From: Macrocystis pyrifera
Taxonomy: Eukaryota > Sar > Phaeophyceae > Laminariales > Laminariaceae
Direction: 5' to 3'
Length of the DNA: 64,000 nucleotides
Assembly (NCBI GenBank): GCA_031763025.1
Contig: JASSKH010000023.1
Coordinates: 1,364,001 to 1,428,000, forward strand
The notes beneath the pieces are model-generated. The model saw nothing but the letters and a program-made list of their open reading frames with translations, was not told the origin of the DNA and searched no databases. A program made the position numbers and the translations under genes. Shown piece by piece: positions 42,270-53,029 of this stretch (positions are counted from its first letter, which is position 1; each line of letters opens with the position of its first letter).

Positions 42270-42955
42270 ATGGAACCATCCAATCCACAACCCACAGTAT
42301 TTGAATGGACGCCGAAACCGCAGAGGACACAGACATGCCTTTGTAAACCTCCGGCCAAATCCTCCGGACACCATCGGCCAAGTTTCGGCCGTTGCAATTA
42401 TCCTCCCTTGCTCCGTACCCGGCAAGGCGCCGCCCCCTGCCCCTACGTCCCCTATTCGTCATATGATGAGCCCTCCTCCCACTTCCTCTTCGCCAACACT
42501 GCTGTGTCTGTCCGGCCTCTGCTATTTACAGACACGACTTCAACTTTATTTTTTAGACGTCGTGGGGTCACTATTCCCTCCACCCGTCTATGCCCCCTCC
42601 CCGCGGGCTTTTTCTTTTTCTTCTTATTCTTCTTCTTCTTCCTCCTCCTCCACCTTTTATTTCTCTTGTTCTGTTTTTCTTCATCTTATTCTTCGTCTTC
42701 GTCTCCCTCCACCAGGTCCTCTTCCTCGCTCTCGACGTCGCTGTCAAATTTACTGTCAGATTCGCTGAAATTGCTGACGTTGCCCGCAAACGTTTGTTGC
42801 CCTTTCTGTCTTTGGTCAAGATTCCTCCCGTCTTTTTGCCACGAACTAACACCTGAGTTGTGCGTGCACCAATTTCTCCACCCCTTCTTATAAAAGAGTT
42901 TCTTAACAATGCGCCCACACCTTTCTTTCAGATTCCCTGGCAACAATACTCGCAA
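42270..42955. other. Ambiguous coding region on both strands
   Basis: On the plus strand a strong acceptor-like TTTTCTTTTTTAG precedes ATGGAACCATCCAATCC. Its frame (42270-42893) degenerates into a poly-Phe run over a TTC/TCC-rich tract. On the minus strand 42955-42686 reads through FSESDSKFDSDVESEEEDLV to a stop, and another frame is Lys/Arg-rich. An acid-rich followed by a basic low-complexity region would suit a nuclear protein, but frames change and no domain is visible. I cannot decide the strand. Confidence 0.25.
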
Positions 42956-42959
42956 GAAA

Positions 42960-44035
42960 CTGTTGGCCGTCCGAGTCCTTGCTCCTCAGCTTCGCGGCTG
43001 TGGTGTGCTTGGTGTCCACGTGGCTCTTCATAGAGTACATACATTCCAATGGTCAGGACATAATATAAATGCACTTCAGCGGCGCATTTGTTCACGGTGA
43101 GCTCGAGGAAGGTGTCTTTTGTGTGCTAAGCTCATATCGCCTGCACTGCTCACGTGGCCTAGACTGCAGGATTGCTCAGTCTATCAGCAAGTGACTTGTA
43201 ATGTATACAAAATAGTGTTGCGTCGTTATTTTTATAGGATTTATTATATCAGGAGAAATGCCCCCCCCTATATTATATACCTGGTATTTACGTATATGGG
43301 TTGGGCTGGCGTCGTTGGCGACGACACAGTAAAACACGCCTCTCACTGTGTGACCTCTGACTGCGTGAGCGAGACAGCCGGGGTACCGTTTTTATTTTTG
43401 TTTTGGCGGTTACCACGGCTGGCGGTCGAGTTAGATCAGTTTTGTGCGGGGAGAACTTATTTCCGGATAAGTGGGATGATCGTATCACATAGTGTGTGTA
43501 TTAATAGTGTATACGGTCAGGCACCCACGAGGCAGTTACATACAGCAGTACTGCTGTTAATAAACCCATTGCTATCTCTGGAAATGGCCATACCAGAAAT
43601 GAAATCCGTTCGTTATTACTAGTGACGTCATTCATATGCAAGAAAATCCGTCTCTAAAGAGGTTCTTACTAACTTATTTATAATATGATGCGGCTAACTA
43701 TTCCTGCAGCTCGCCCAACTGTTCACGGCGCTTCGCGCTTCGTGCAAGCAATGTCTGCCTGGTCGGTGAAAGCCCGACGTGCTCCGTCCCGACATTGCAG
43801 GGATGGGAGTGTCTGTGGTCATACGACTATGTCCATACATTTTAATGAGTACACCCCCCACCTCCGCGCCCCGCCCCCCTGACGGGCCCTAAATGAAAAA
43901 AAATGCAGTGTGGGTCCAGGAATATTTTTTTGCCTACTTTTGGCACGGGGGGTGCTCATGGTGGGTGCCTCCAAGAAAATTACGTTTAGGCTAGAGGAGG
44001 GATGACGTGAGCCTGCGCTTCCCAATCTGACGCTG
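42960..44035. other. No recognisable gene
   Basis: The frame 43119-43622 plus (167 codons) has no motif; the remaining frames are short. Confidence 0.35.
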
Positions 44036-44039
44036 AACA

Positions 44040-44690
44040 ATGGACGATAGTCCAGTTTTCTATTAATAGCGTCCTATAGCAACTGACTGTCTATTGTGGT
44101 CCCTACTTCCAGTTAATTAAAACGCATCGAGCTCTAACATCTATAGACAATTTTTATTAAATAATCCCTACCTGGCCCAGTTTTATTTTATAGGCAGTCT
44201 CATTGATCAATTTTCCGGGCAATTCCAATTGAAGGACCTTCTCCTAAATAATTGTCCGGCCAACTTGATTTAACAGACTGTCTCCTGAATCAATTGTCTC
44301 AACAATTCCAATTAACAGGCCGTCTATCAAAACAATTGTCCCTACAATTCCAAATAATTGACAGCCCTCCGGATTAATTGTGCGGACAATGCCAATTAAT
44401 AGACCGCCGCCAAAATTAATTGCCCTGATAATTATAATTTAAAGCCAGTCGCCGAAATCTGTTGGCCCGACAATTCAAATCTATACAGTCTCCAGAATCA
44501 ATTGTCCGGACAATTTCAATTAGCAGTCCGCCTTCTAACCCTAGTGTCCGGGTAATTTCAAATTACTAGACAGTATACAAAATCAATTATCCGGGCAACC
44601 CAAAATCTGCCAAATCACTTCTTCAGACGATGCCATTGGTAGGCAGTCTCTTAAATCAATAGCCAGTACATTCCAAAATATCAGTGCATA
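44040..44690. repeat. CAATTGTCCGGACAATT satellite
   Basis: About ten degenerate ~60-bp units are built on CAATTGTCC(G)GACAATTCCAATTA and ACAG(T/C)CCGTCTCC. The A+T-rich core is nearly palindromic. The first unit (TCTATTGTGGTCCC) links it loosely to the ATCGATAG satellites. Confidence 0.8.
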
Positions 44691-44699
44691 CGGACTATT

Positions 44700-45985
44700 T
44701 TGTCTCATTCAACGTTTTTCTTATGATTTACATGTGAAGACATGGGCTAGGCGGTATCAAAGCGTCCCACGTACGGACATATAAAAACCTGGAGTTGAGG
44801 TGTCCCGCCCTTTTCTGCTTGGGTATTCACAGAAGACATACAGTATATTGCCGGAAAGCTCTGTTTCAAGCGAATCGAATGATCGTATCAGAGTAATTCG
44901 TTTTGCCGACAAAATTAGTCAAGAGTTTGGAGGTGGACACAGTTGTATTTGTTTGGTTTTACAACGGTTTTGAACGTATCTCGTCCAGGGGCAAATTCCT
45001 GTGGATGCAGATTGTATTTGTATTTATTTTTAAGCGACATATTAGGCGAAAACCGCACTTTTTCCCGGCTTGAGCTGTGGAGATTTTGGCGCAAAACCGG
45101 CAAGATGCATGAAAAAAAACTCCTTGGATTCGGATGAATTGAACCTGGACCCAGGACCATTTTTCAGTTTTTCGAAAAACAATCTGTGGACCGAGAAAAG
45201 CCTTTTCATGAATCTTTATATTGTATACGATACACAAGGTTCTCCTTCGGGATGTGGGCAACGTGAAATCCCGGGGGCGTGGCAAGGCGATTAGGGAGTG
45301 AGTCACTGGTATCACCCGTATAGCTGTTCTTGGCGGAAACGGGAGCCATGGGTTAGCGTGTTGCTCGAAGGAAAGAGTAATACTTATGAATAGTAGTCGG
45401 CAGGAACCAAGTACTACTCTTTCTGTGGTGGATGCTACACTACTATATGCACGCGGTAGAATGGGCTTACTATATATACCGTCACTATACACCACTACCA
45501 CTACTGCACAGATGTACAGGTAGAAGCAGCATACACTCCACAAAATCCTGCCTGGTACACTACTACTACAGTACTACTGTTACGGCAAGCTCCCCGGGGT
45601 GAGCTGTCAACGCTCACCTGACTTGCCTCCTCAGTTCGTACGGTATACCCTTCGGCAGTCCCAGTGACTCCAGGGCTTCGCTCAGGCGAGAGCGAAGCAA
45701 ACGATGACCAAAAACCCCGATTGTGAACGATGCAGACACTCGATTATGCCCGCTATCACGCGGAATGATGCGCATATGCGAGCGAGCAGTCGGTTTAGTC
45801 TTTAATCCTTTAGTTCACTTTTTAGGTTTCGCGCGTATTCTCTTCCTTGCCTGGGTAGCGTCCAACGACACGCGGTGTTGGGCCCCGCGCTGCAGGCGCT
45901 GTACACCTTGATCAGGCGTTTTGCATTCAGCAGACTGAAACCGCCTGCTGAATGAAACACCCATCCTTCACCCACAGAGTATTCC
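44700..45985. other. No recognisable gene
   Basis: The frame 44959-45543 minus (194 codons) shows no domain. Otherwise featureless at this resolution. Confidence 0.35.
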
Positions 45986-45987
45986 GC

Positions 45988-46350
45988 CTATACTCTGCGC
46001 CCAACGACTCGTGCTGCATGACTCGACTCGTCGTATTTTGGTTGCTCCCACGTCCCTCCGCCGCAAACCCCCCCCAAGTCTGATATGGCCCTCCAGATCT
46101 TACAAGAGGGCGGCACCAGATGACGGAGCTTTTCTTCCCGTCTCAACCAGACCCGCCGCTTGAACAAACGGTCTAGACTGAGATCGCCGCAAGCCCTTTC
46201 CTCCGCTGTAGCTCTGGGCGATTCCACTTCTCGAAGTATTTTCCCCATTTCCAGCCAGACCCATCGCTTCAACAAACGGTTTAGGCTGAAAATGTCGTCA
46301 GCTGCTCCCTTTGGTTTAGACTTGACGCTTGAACTGCTACAAATCTTCAT
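45988..46350 (-). CDS. Hypothetical ORF with an internal duplication
   Basis: A 120-codon frame contains SLNRLLKRWVWLEMGK and SLDRLFKRRVWLRREEK, two copies of one ~16-residue basic amphipathic block. At DNA level the repeat CAAACGGT(C/T)TA(G)ACTGA is about 115 bp apart. There is no start context and no known family. It may be translation of a non-coding repeat. Confidence 0.2.
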   Translation of the reverse strand: MKICSSSSVKSKPKGAADDIFSLNRLLKRWVWLEMGKILREVESPRATAEERACGDLSLDRLFKRRVWLRREEKLRHLVPPSCKIWRAISDLGGVCGGGTWEQPKYDESSHAARVVGRRV

Positions 46351-46359
46351 CTGGACACC

Positions 46360-47650
46360 CCACTCGCCGCTTTAGTGGCTGACGTCGTACACTTCTTCGA
46401 TGAACGTTTGCCGCCTTCGAATGCCTGGAAACTCCCTCCTGACCTTGGTATCTCGCCGGTTTGCCTCACTCGCTACTCTGGAAGCTGTTTCTCACTTTTC
46501 ATTTGTTGGCATCTCCGACCGGCAAGAACGGCAGTCTGAACACTGTGCAGTCCATACAAAGCGTAAAATCTATCCAGCTGCCTGGGAGTGAAATCTGTCC
46601 TCACCTCATCCGGATCCAGTTGGAGACTACTCCCATACTAAAGTGTCTCCGCCAGGAATACGTGCAGCTGCAGCTGAGTAATACTCTCGACGATTCCCGT
46701 CAAGCCAGTTAAAAAGTACTCGTACAACGGTTTCCGTCAAAGTGTACTTCTCGGCAAGTCTTCTATCCGATCCCCCGACCAGGTGCGCGAGCCATAACTC
46801 GATGGCATTGCCAGATCGGAGCATTCATGAAATGTCTTGATGCCCAGGGCGAAGACCGTCGTCCCGGTTTGGCATTGCACCCGTCACGTAAATTTTATCA
46901 ACCGTGGATGTCAGGCATTCCAATAATCAATGACAGGCATGACAATCGTTTAGCCCCGGCCTGATACCCATCAGTAACAGGCATGACTAACGTCAACGGA
47001 ACGCATGGTGGGTAAAGATCTGGGGTGAAGCGCCGAATCCATAACTCGGAGAGTACTTCATCGTCTCATTGAAGAGGCGAAGACTTGCAGAGTCCCGAAA
47101 ATGCTTTCTGTAGCTACTCTCCCATGGTTCGACAGGTTCCTGCCCTCGGGTGTGGTTGACAAGACCGCAGCATACCGACACTCTTAGCGACGGGAACAGG
47201 GGGTTCACGGCTGTAAACTCCCCCCCGGCTTCGCCCCGGACCAATAGTGATTCCGAAACGCACATCGCTCAGTGTGAGGCTTTACCGCAAGTGCCTCCTT
47301 CGACGGCACAGGACACGTGAGCAAAGAATGTGCTAGCTTCTTCCACCAAGGACAACACATACTCGAACCTATTACCTGTTTGCAGCCCCTGCCTGATATG
47401 TACATCTCAGGGGCCTTGCACGATTGTAGGGTGCTAGTGAGTGATATTGTCATTTGCGTGGTCACCCATTTGCTACTCCTGCGCTTATATAGGATCACAT
47501 ACTTCACGTCTTTGGCTAACGTGGGCGACTTACACTTGCCCTGGGTCAGAAAAGTTGTGCATGTCACGCCCAGACCACTATACGTGCTGCAAACCAAGGC
47601 GAACAACTCCGGTATCATTGCCTTCGATATAGCTAGCTTTGAGTCCTCGT
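46360..47650. other. Unassigned sequence with short GACAGGCATGAC repeats
   Basis: CAGGCATGAC-type words occur three times at 46910-46990. The long minus frame 47205-47783 and plus frame 47317-47856 overlap. Neither has a motif I can defend. Confidence 0.35.
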
Positions 47651-47656
47651 CATTAA

Positions 47657-47745
47657 CTCCTTTAGAACCGCAGTTCCGGTTTGGGGACAAACTAGTCATA
47701 TCCATAGTAGTTTGTCCCCAAAACGGGACTGCAGTACTAAAAGGG
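47657..47745. mobile_element. piggyBac-like MITE, copy 2
   Basis: 89 bp flanked by TTAA on both sides (47653-47656 and 47746-47749). Arms are CTCCTTTAGAACCGCAGTTC then GGTTTGGGGACAAACTA, mirrored by GTAGTTTGTCCCC, AAAACGGGACTGC and AGTACTAAAAGGG. A TTAA target and CCY-type ends are piggyBac traits. The homologue is at 28235-28329. Confidence 0.82.
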
Positions 47746-47749
47746 TTAA

Positions 47750-50410
47750 GGGTCTGCCGGCGTATACCTTCGTGGTATTGCAAGTACCATCCCTCTACAG
47801 TTTTGCCTCTTTACCTGACCCAAGCTCGACTAAGAATATTCGTGTTTCCGTGGTAGTACTCCACCTCTTCCCTGGTCTCCCTCGCTAACAGACGCGAATT
47901 CTGCACTGTATAAATTACTTGGGTTGATAGGGCAGAGGGTGGACTTGTGGGTCCATCGTACCGTCTCGTCGCCCTTGGAGATAACCCACAGCTTCGGCAG
48001 TAGTAACTCGGCAACACCAACAATGTCACAAGTGTCCGTACTTCCAGTCCCCTTAACAACGATCGACGTTGTTTGATCAGGCATGCTATGACGGCCACAA
48101 CGCGGGTGATTATCTGGTTTCGAGCGCGTTCGAAGGTTGTATGCATGCACAACAGGTGGCACATGACGTGTACACAAAAAGTTTAACTCTAATTCCTGTA
48201 TCACTATCTGTTGCCGGTGCAATCCCTTCGTCTGCACCAAGGTCCGCAAGGATAAGTCCCTCCTATGCTAGCCCTTCCGAACCGCAGTACGTTTGACAAA
48301 GTGCATCGTCTGTAAAAGTCTCCCTGAAGCTATCACCTCAAAGCAGAACACGCCAACCTTTACAGGGTATTCGGGAGCAGATGACGAGCTCAGGGTGACC
48401 ACTACAGGTCCGTGGCGCATTCGATGAATCGCACATCTCGTCTGCGCCGAATGGAAGAAAGTCTCTGACTTTCGAACAGCCGAGTCGACGACGGGCAACT
48501 CCCTTCCCCAGGCATACGGTCTGAAGTAGTTCACCGATCACAACACCGCACTCACCTTCTGTGACGCGGATGACCGCCTAGTATTGCCTGATGGACTCAA
48601 GGCCACAGTACACTCGATGACCCGCTCGGAGTTCGTGTGTACTTGGCGAGACCCTTTGTTCTCAATCACTTGCATGTGTTGGACGTTTCTGTCTGGCCGG
48701 GACAGGTTCGGCCGGTATTGAGGCACGTGCTCACCGGTACCAAGCCACGCTCACCAAGGGGCTCACCTTTCCCAGTACGTTGGTCTGAGCAAGTTGAGCA
48801 TCGGGTTGATCTTGGAGTGTTAAGGACTTACCCCAGAATTGACCACTCCCACTCGTGCAAATAATTGTCGAGAGACGGCGGTCCATTCTTAGTGTTGGGC
48901 GCTGTTTACCAGCCAGTTACCGTTCTCTCTGCCTTCGTTGAGCGTGACTCTGTTACCGCCTTGGTAGTACCCGTGGTGGCTCTGGAGCCGGTTACCTTTA
49001 ACTCCCGTTTCGTTGGGCTTGACTTTACTTACCTTCTTTCCCGTATCCGTGATAATTCCGGATCCAGTAACCTTTCTGTCTCATTGATGACCTTCCTCTT
49101 CTTTGACGTATCCGTGATAATTCCAGATCCAGTAGCCTTTGTCTCATAGATGACCCTCCTAGTTTGCCTCAGGACCGTGGCACACTGTTAAAAAGTCTTC
49201 TGCTTTTCACATTGATCACACTCCCGTATTTCTCAAGGTTGTGGCACTGAATTAACTCGTAGAGCCGCCTTCCATGATTTTTACACTCTTTTGGAGCATT
49301 CGATCGTCGAGGACGGTCGACAGGAGAATAGGAACTCCATTCTCGACTGGTTTGCGTTTCGGAGCGACCCCTATATGCTGTTAGAGTAGATTGTTCTAAT
49401 AATTCCAACGCCTTCACCTTGGGGTCGATTGTCCACTTCCTGAATGACCCATTTACCTTGGTGTTGATCAACTTATTAACCTCTTCCTCGTAGGAGAACT
49501 CCACGACCGTTCACAGCAATCCTTGCCTTGGATATCCTTCAAGTAGATCCGCGTCTTCATCGTAGGTAGGAGCGACTCAACCCCGGGTCGGGTTGATTGC
49601 CCAGTTGCCCAGACTACAGCAGTCTCCTTATCTTGGACATGCTCTGCCATGGTTTGCGTTGACAGCAGTGATCCCCTTACCTTGGATGTTCGCTCCACCC
49701 CCTCCCCCTTGCGTTTCACTTGGCTGAGTGAACGCAAAACATCGAAGAATAACTTCATCCACCCTGTCCTGTGTCGATCACTGTGACACATCCACTGGAA
49801 AACCGACAACTATTTTCGGTGGGACGCTAAACTGTTGCTTTGGCCGATTCCTGGTGTCGTGGTTACGGTTCGGATTCTTTGGCAGGCGTACATTCTCCAT
49901 CCTACACTCATTACCGTCTCGATTGGCGTATTAAACCATTTTGTTCCGGCCACATATTTCCGTTGTTATACCCGGTATCGCGGTTGAGTTCCTGGCTTGA
50001 AGCGCGTACCAGATACTCCGCTTAGGTGTTTGAAGTTCCAAACAATATGCGCAGGTGTATACGTAGAGAGTTTGACTTTGACGTGTAGATAAATTTAGAT
50101 GTACCCCCTTTATGTTTTGTTTTTCCTCCCGTCATTCCTCCTCCCGAAAACTGCAGCAATCAGGATACCGTGGTACTAGAGAGCGTGCGTGGAACAATGA
50201 AAAACTCATCTGACACACCAAATCAAACACACTACCGCACAAGTGCATATTTATGGTATTAACTCTTGGATATTCGTGCATGAAACAAAGATAAACTCTG
50301 CAAAAACATCAAACTCGTACCGATACAATTGTTTGGTGCACACCTGAACGATAGTGTAGCACTTCTTTGTACCGTTACTTTGCATGTGTATGGTTACTCC
50401 CAGTACTATA
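47750..50410. other. Unassigned sequence, decayed coding look
   Basis: Many medium frames on both strands (for example 47830-48249 minus with VVKGTGSTDTCDIVG, and 49169-49504 minus with ELIQCHNLEKYGSV) read like broken protein but fit no family securely. A two-copy repeat of about 60 bp containing TATCCGTGATAATTCC(G/A)GATCC lies at 49041-49150. Confidence 0.35.
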
Positions 50411-50421
50411 CACTGTACTGA

Positions 50422-50738
50422 TTTTTTTTTTTTTTTTTTCTTAATCATCACTTTTACTTTCTAGCCTAACTCGTAGGAAATTTTACCCTCAGCGATCTTC
50501 TGGATCAGCCGTGGTCACAGGGGTCGTCCCTTCGTGCCTTTAGTTTTTGTGGCGCATAGGGTTCAACATTCCCACTGCTCGTCGATTTTCATCGAGTGTA
50601 CAGCTAACTCACGCTCTCGCGCTTTCCGCTAATCGATTTTGTGCAAGAAAAATACCTACGAGCATGCACTCGGTGAGACTCGAACCCACGAAATTGATCT
50701 TGATAGGCTCGCGGACCACCTACCAAGCCACCGGGGAC
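50422..50738 (-). mobile_element. tRNA-derived SINE, copy 5
   Basis: Reverse orientation: poly(T) at 50422-50439, body, B-box complement GAGACTCGAACCC, and A-box complement ending in ACCACCTACCAAGCCACCGG. The 5' end is at GTCCCC, lacking GCCGGC. It has an insertion AATACCTACG absent from other copies. Confidence 0.88.
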
Positions 50739-50744
50739 TTGAAG

Positions 50745-51035
50745 TTCCTTATTTCATCGTGGGCAGCGTCCAACCTGCGGTAGTGACAAGCTACGCGACC
50801 GCACCCCGATACGGCGCGCGCACGTGCATGCTTGCTCGTCAATGCCATGCACAGGGCTGTGGCAAAATACGACGCCAACCAGGTGCCCTTCATAGGTCAT
50901 TCAGAGCTCTTTGCGCGTCTCATATCGGAGCACCCAGGCCAAATACTCGTGGAAAACAGATGTCAGATACATGCACACTGCTACAGGGCAGGGTATACAG
51001 GGCAGGGTATGATCCTCTGCAACCCACTGCCCGCC
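50745..51035. other. Unassigned short stretch
   Basis: The plus frame 50832-51107 (MLVNAMHRAVAKYDANQVPF) starts protein-like but runs into the satellite at 51040. There is no known motif. Confidence 0.25.
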
Positions 51036-51039
51036 TTGA

Positions 51040-51720
51040 GCGACGGCACCCAACCTCACGTCGTCTGCGCTAACGTGGTAAACCCTTTGCCGCAGCGACG
51101 GCGCTAAACCTCACGCCGTCCACGCAAACATGATAGACGTTTGCCACAGCGAGGGCATATCACTACCTCACGTCGGCTGGGCGAACGTGGTACAGCGTTC
51201 GGAACAGAAATTAGTCGAAGTACACTGCCACGGCGCCGGGTACGATCTTCTGCCTCCCACCGCCTGCCTTTGCTAAGACGGCGGCACACAATATCACGTC
51301 GTCTAAGCGAACAAGGCCAATCCTTTGGCACAGCGGCGGCCCAAACCTTCACGTCGCCTAGGCCAAATTGGCAGAGCCTTTTGTCACAATGACGGCAGAA
51401 CACCTCACGTCGTCTGGGAATAAGTGGCACAGCCTTAGCCCTAACGACGGCACATAACCTCGCGTCGTCTGAGCACAAGACATAGCCTTTGCCACAACGA
51501 CGGCACATAGCTGCTGTGAATGTATCTAAGTGGTAAGTGGTACGGTGCTGTAGAATCCAATACCATGAGTAGCACAGCCTCTGAACTGACGACGGCACAT
51601 AACGTCGTCTGAGCATAAGTGATATAGCCTTTTCCATAACGACGGCACATAACCTCACGTCGTCTGAGCGAATGCATCTAAGTTGTAAGTGGTACGGTGC
51701 TGTCGTATCCATTACCCATT
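51040..51720. repeat. Tandem satellite, ~60-bp unit
   Basis: About eleven diverged units contain ACGACGGC(A/G)CA, AACCTCACGTCGTC and GCACAGCCTTTGCC. The 202-codon minus frame here (51104-51712) is repeat translation. Confidence 0.8.
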
Positions 51721-51724
51721 ATGG

Positions 51725-52195
51725 AACCACAGTGAGCGCATTCAAGTTGGAAGTGGTACGATGCTATACTATCCATTACCGATATATATAACGGAGTAAG
51801 CACAAACTAATACCCCCACAAACCCAACAAAACTCACGTCTCAAGGGAGGGCTCACTATCATCTGCCCCTACAATGACTAGTGCTCACCTTCACAGTCAA
51901 GATGATATACCCTCAGTGCTTACCTTCACTGAACTCAACCCACGGGGGCGCTCACCTCGCCACAAAACCACAAACCAGATCCCAGGACACTCAACAACAC
52001 AAACCTACCAAACTCCTGGAATCCCCACAGCATCCAATCCCGAGGGAGGGGCTCACCTTCACATCCCCTCTCAGCGATAGCATATAAACAAGTGCTTACC
52101 TCCACTTGCAAGGTGCTACCCTCATCAGTGCTCACCTTCACTGAGGTCAATCCGCGGGGGCGCTGACCTCGCCATCCTGCCTGCTATAAATGACA
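51725..52195. repeat. GCTCACCTTCAC repeat region
   Basis: CAGTGCT(T/C)ACCTTCACTGA followed by a CGGGGGCGCT(C/G)ACCTCGCCA segment recurs about 213 bp apart (51917 and 52130). Shorter GCTCACCTTCAC copies lie between. Confidence 0.55.
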
Positions 52196-52199
52196 AGTT

Positions 52200-52745
52200 C
52201 ACACTCCCCAACATGTTGCCATACCAAGAGTACCAAGCATACTGTCATACGACCCCGAAAACAGCCGATATGCGAACATCTCAGGCATCTATCATACCAA
52301 GAACGCCAATAGCACTATCCATCATGCAACCCGAACAACAGCCGATTTTCTCTTTCCACGCTTCCTATTGTACCAAAAATACCAGACATACTAGAATACA
52401 ACCCCTCTCGTTGACACGTGCGAATCACGCTGTGATCATGAACACGTGCAAAGATGGCAGCTCACTCCTAACCAATAGGTGCAGAATACCGGTATATTGC
52501 CACGGTTGTGCTGATCTTACGCTGCTGCTGTGGTATCATCGTTGTCAGTTCGTGCCAGGTCTGTGGCTTTGGTTCATCCCTGCTCCGCAGTAGAAACCAC
52601 GGACTAACAAAAGTTGTCATATCATACCATGAATCACAGCCAGTATGTGGCTCACTGCTGTGTATACACCTAGTGAGGACGTTTTCGTGGGTGCATACCG
52701 GGTGTGGTCCTTTCGGTATCACTAAGGTTGTTTTTGAAGACACGA
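52200..52745. other. No recognisable gene
   Basis: Only short frames; no motif. Confidence 0.35.
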
Positions 52746-52747
52746 AA

Positions 52748-53025
52748 AAAAAAAAACAATAGTGTACCACCACGAAGTACAGCAATGCACATAGAGGACT
52801 ATACTCGCGTCATCATCAGCAGTATTGGGGCCGAATCTTAAATTACTAACAAAACCTGTGATGCACCTAACTCAACGAAGCACTCTTAAAAAAAACAATA
52901 GTGTACCACCACGAAGTACAGCAATGCACATAGAGGACTATACTCGCGTCATCATCAGCAGTATTGTGGCCGAATCTTAAATTACTAACAAAACCTGTGA
53001 TGCACCTAACTCAACGAAGCACTCT
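52748..53025. repeat. Recent 139-bp tandem duplication
   Basis: The block from AAAAAACAATAGTGTACCAC to CAACGAAGCACTCTT is present twice with almost no differences (AGTATTGGGGCC against AGTATTGTGGCC). Offset 139 bp. Confidence 0.92.
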
Positions 53026-53029
53026 TCCT

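Noticed and set aside
47205..47783. A piggyBac or other DDE transposase in the 192-codon minus frame
   Set aside because: Proximity to a TTAA-flanked MITE is suggestive, but no spaced acidic triad or family block is visible, and the frame crosses the MITE itself.
49169..49504. A copia-type zinc knuckle (QCHNLEKYGSV)
   Set aside because: Only one Cys of the C-x2-C-x4-H-x4-C pattern is in place, and neighbours give no protease, integrase or reverse transcriptase.
51104..51712. A 202-codon protein rich in RRREV repeats
   Set aside because: It is repeat translation of the ~60-bp satellite; equally open frames occur on the other strand.
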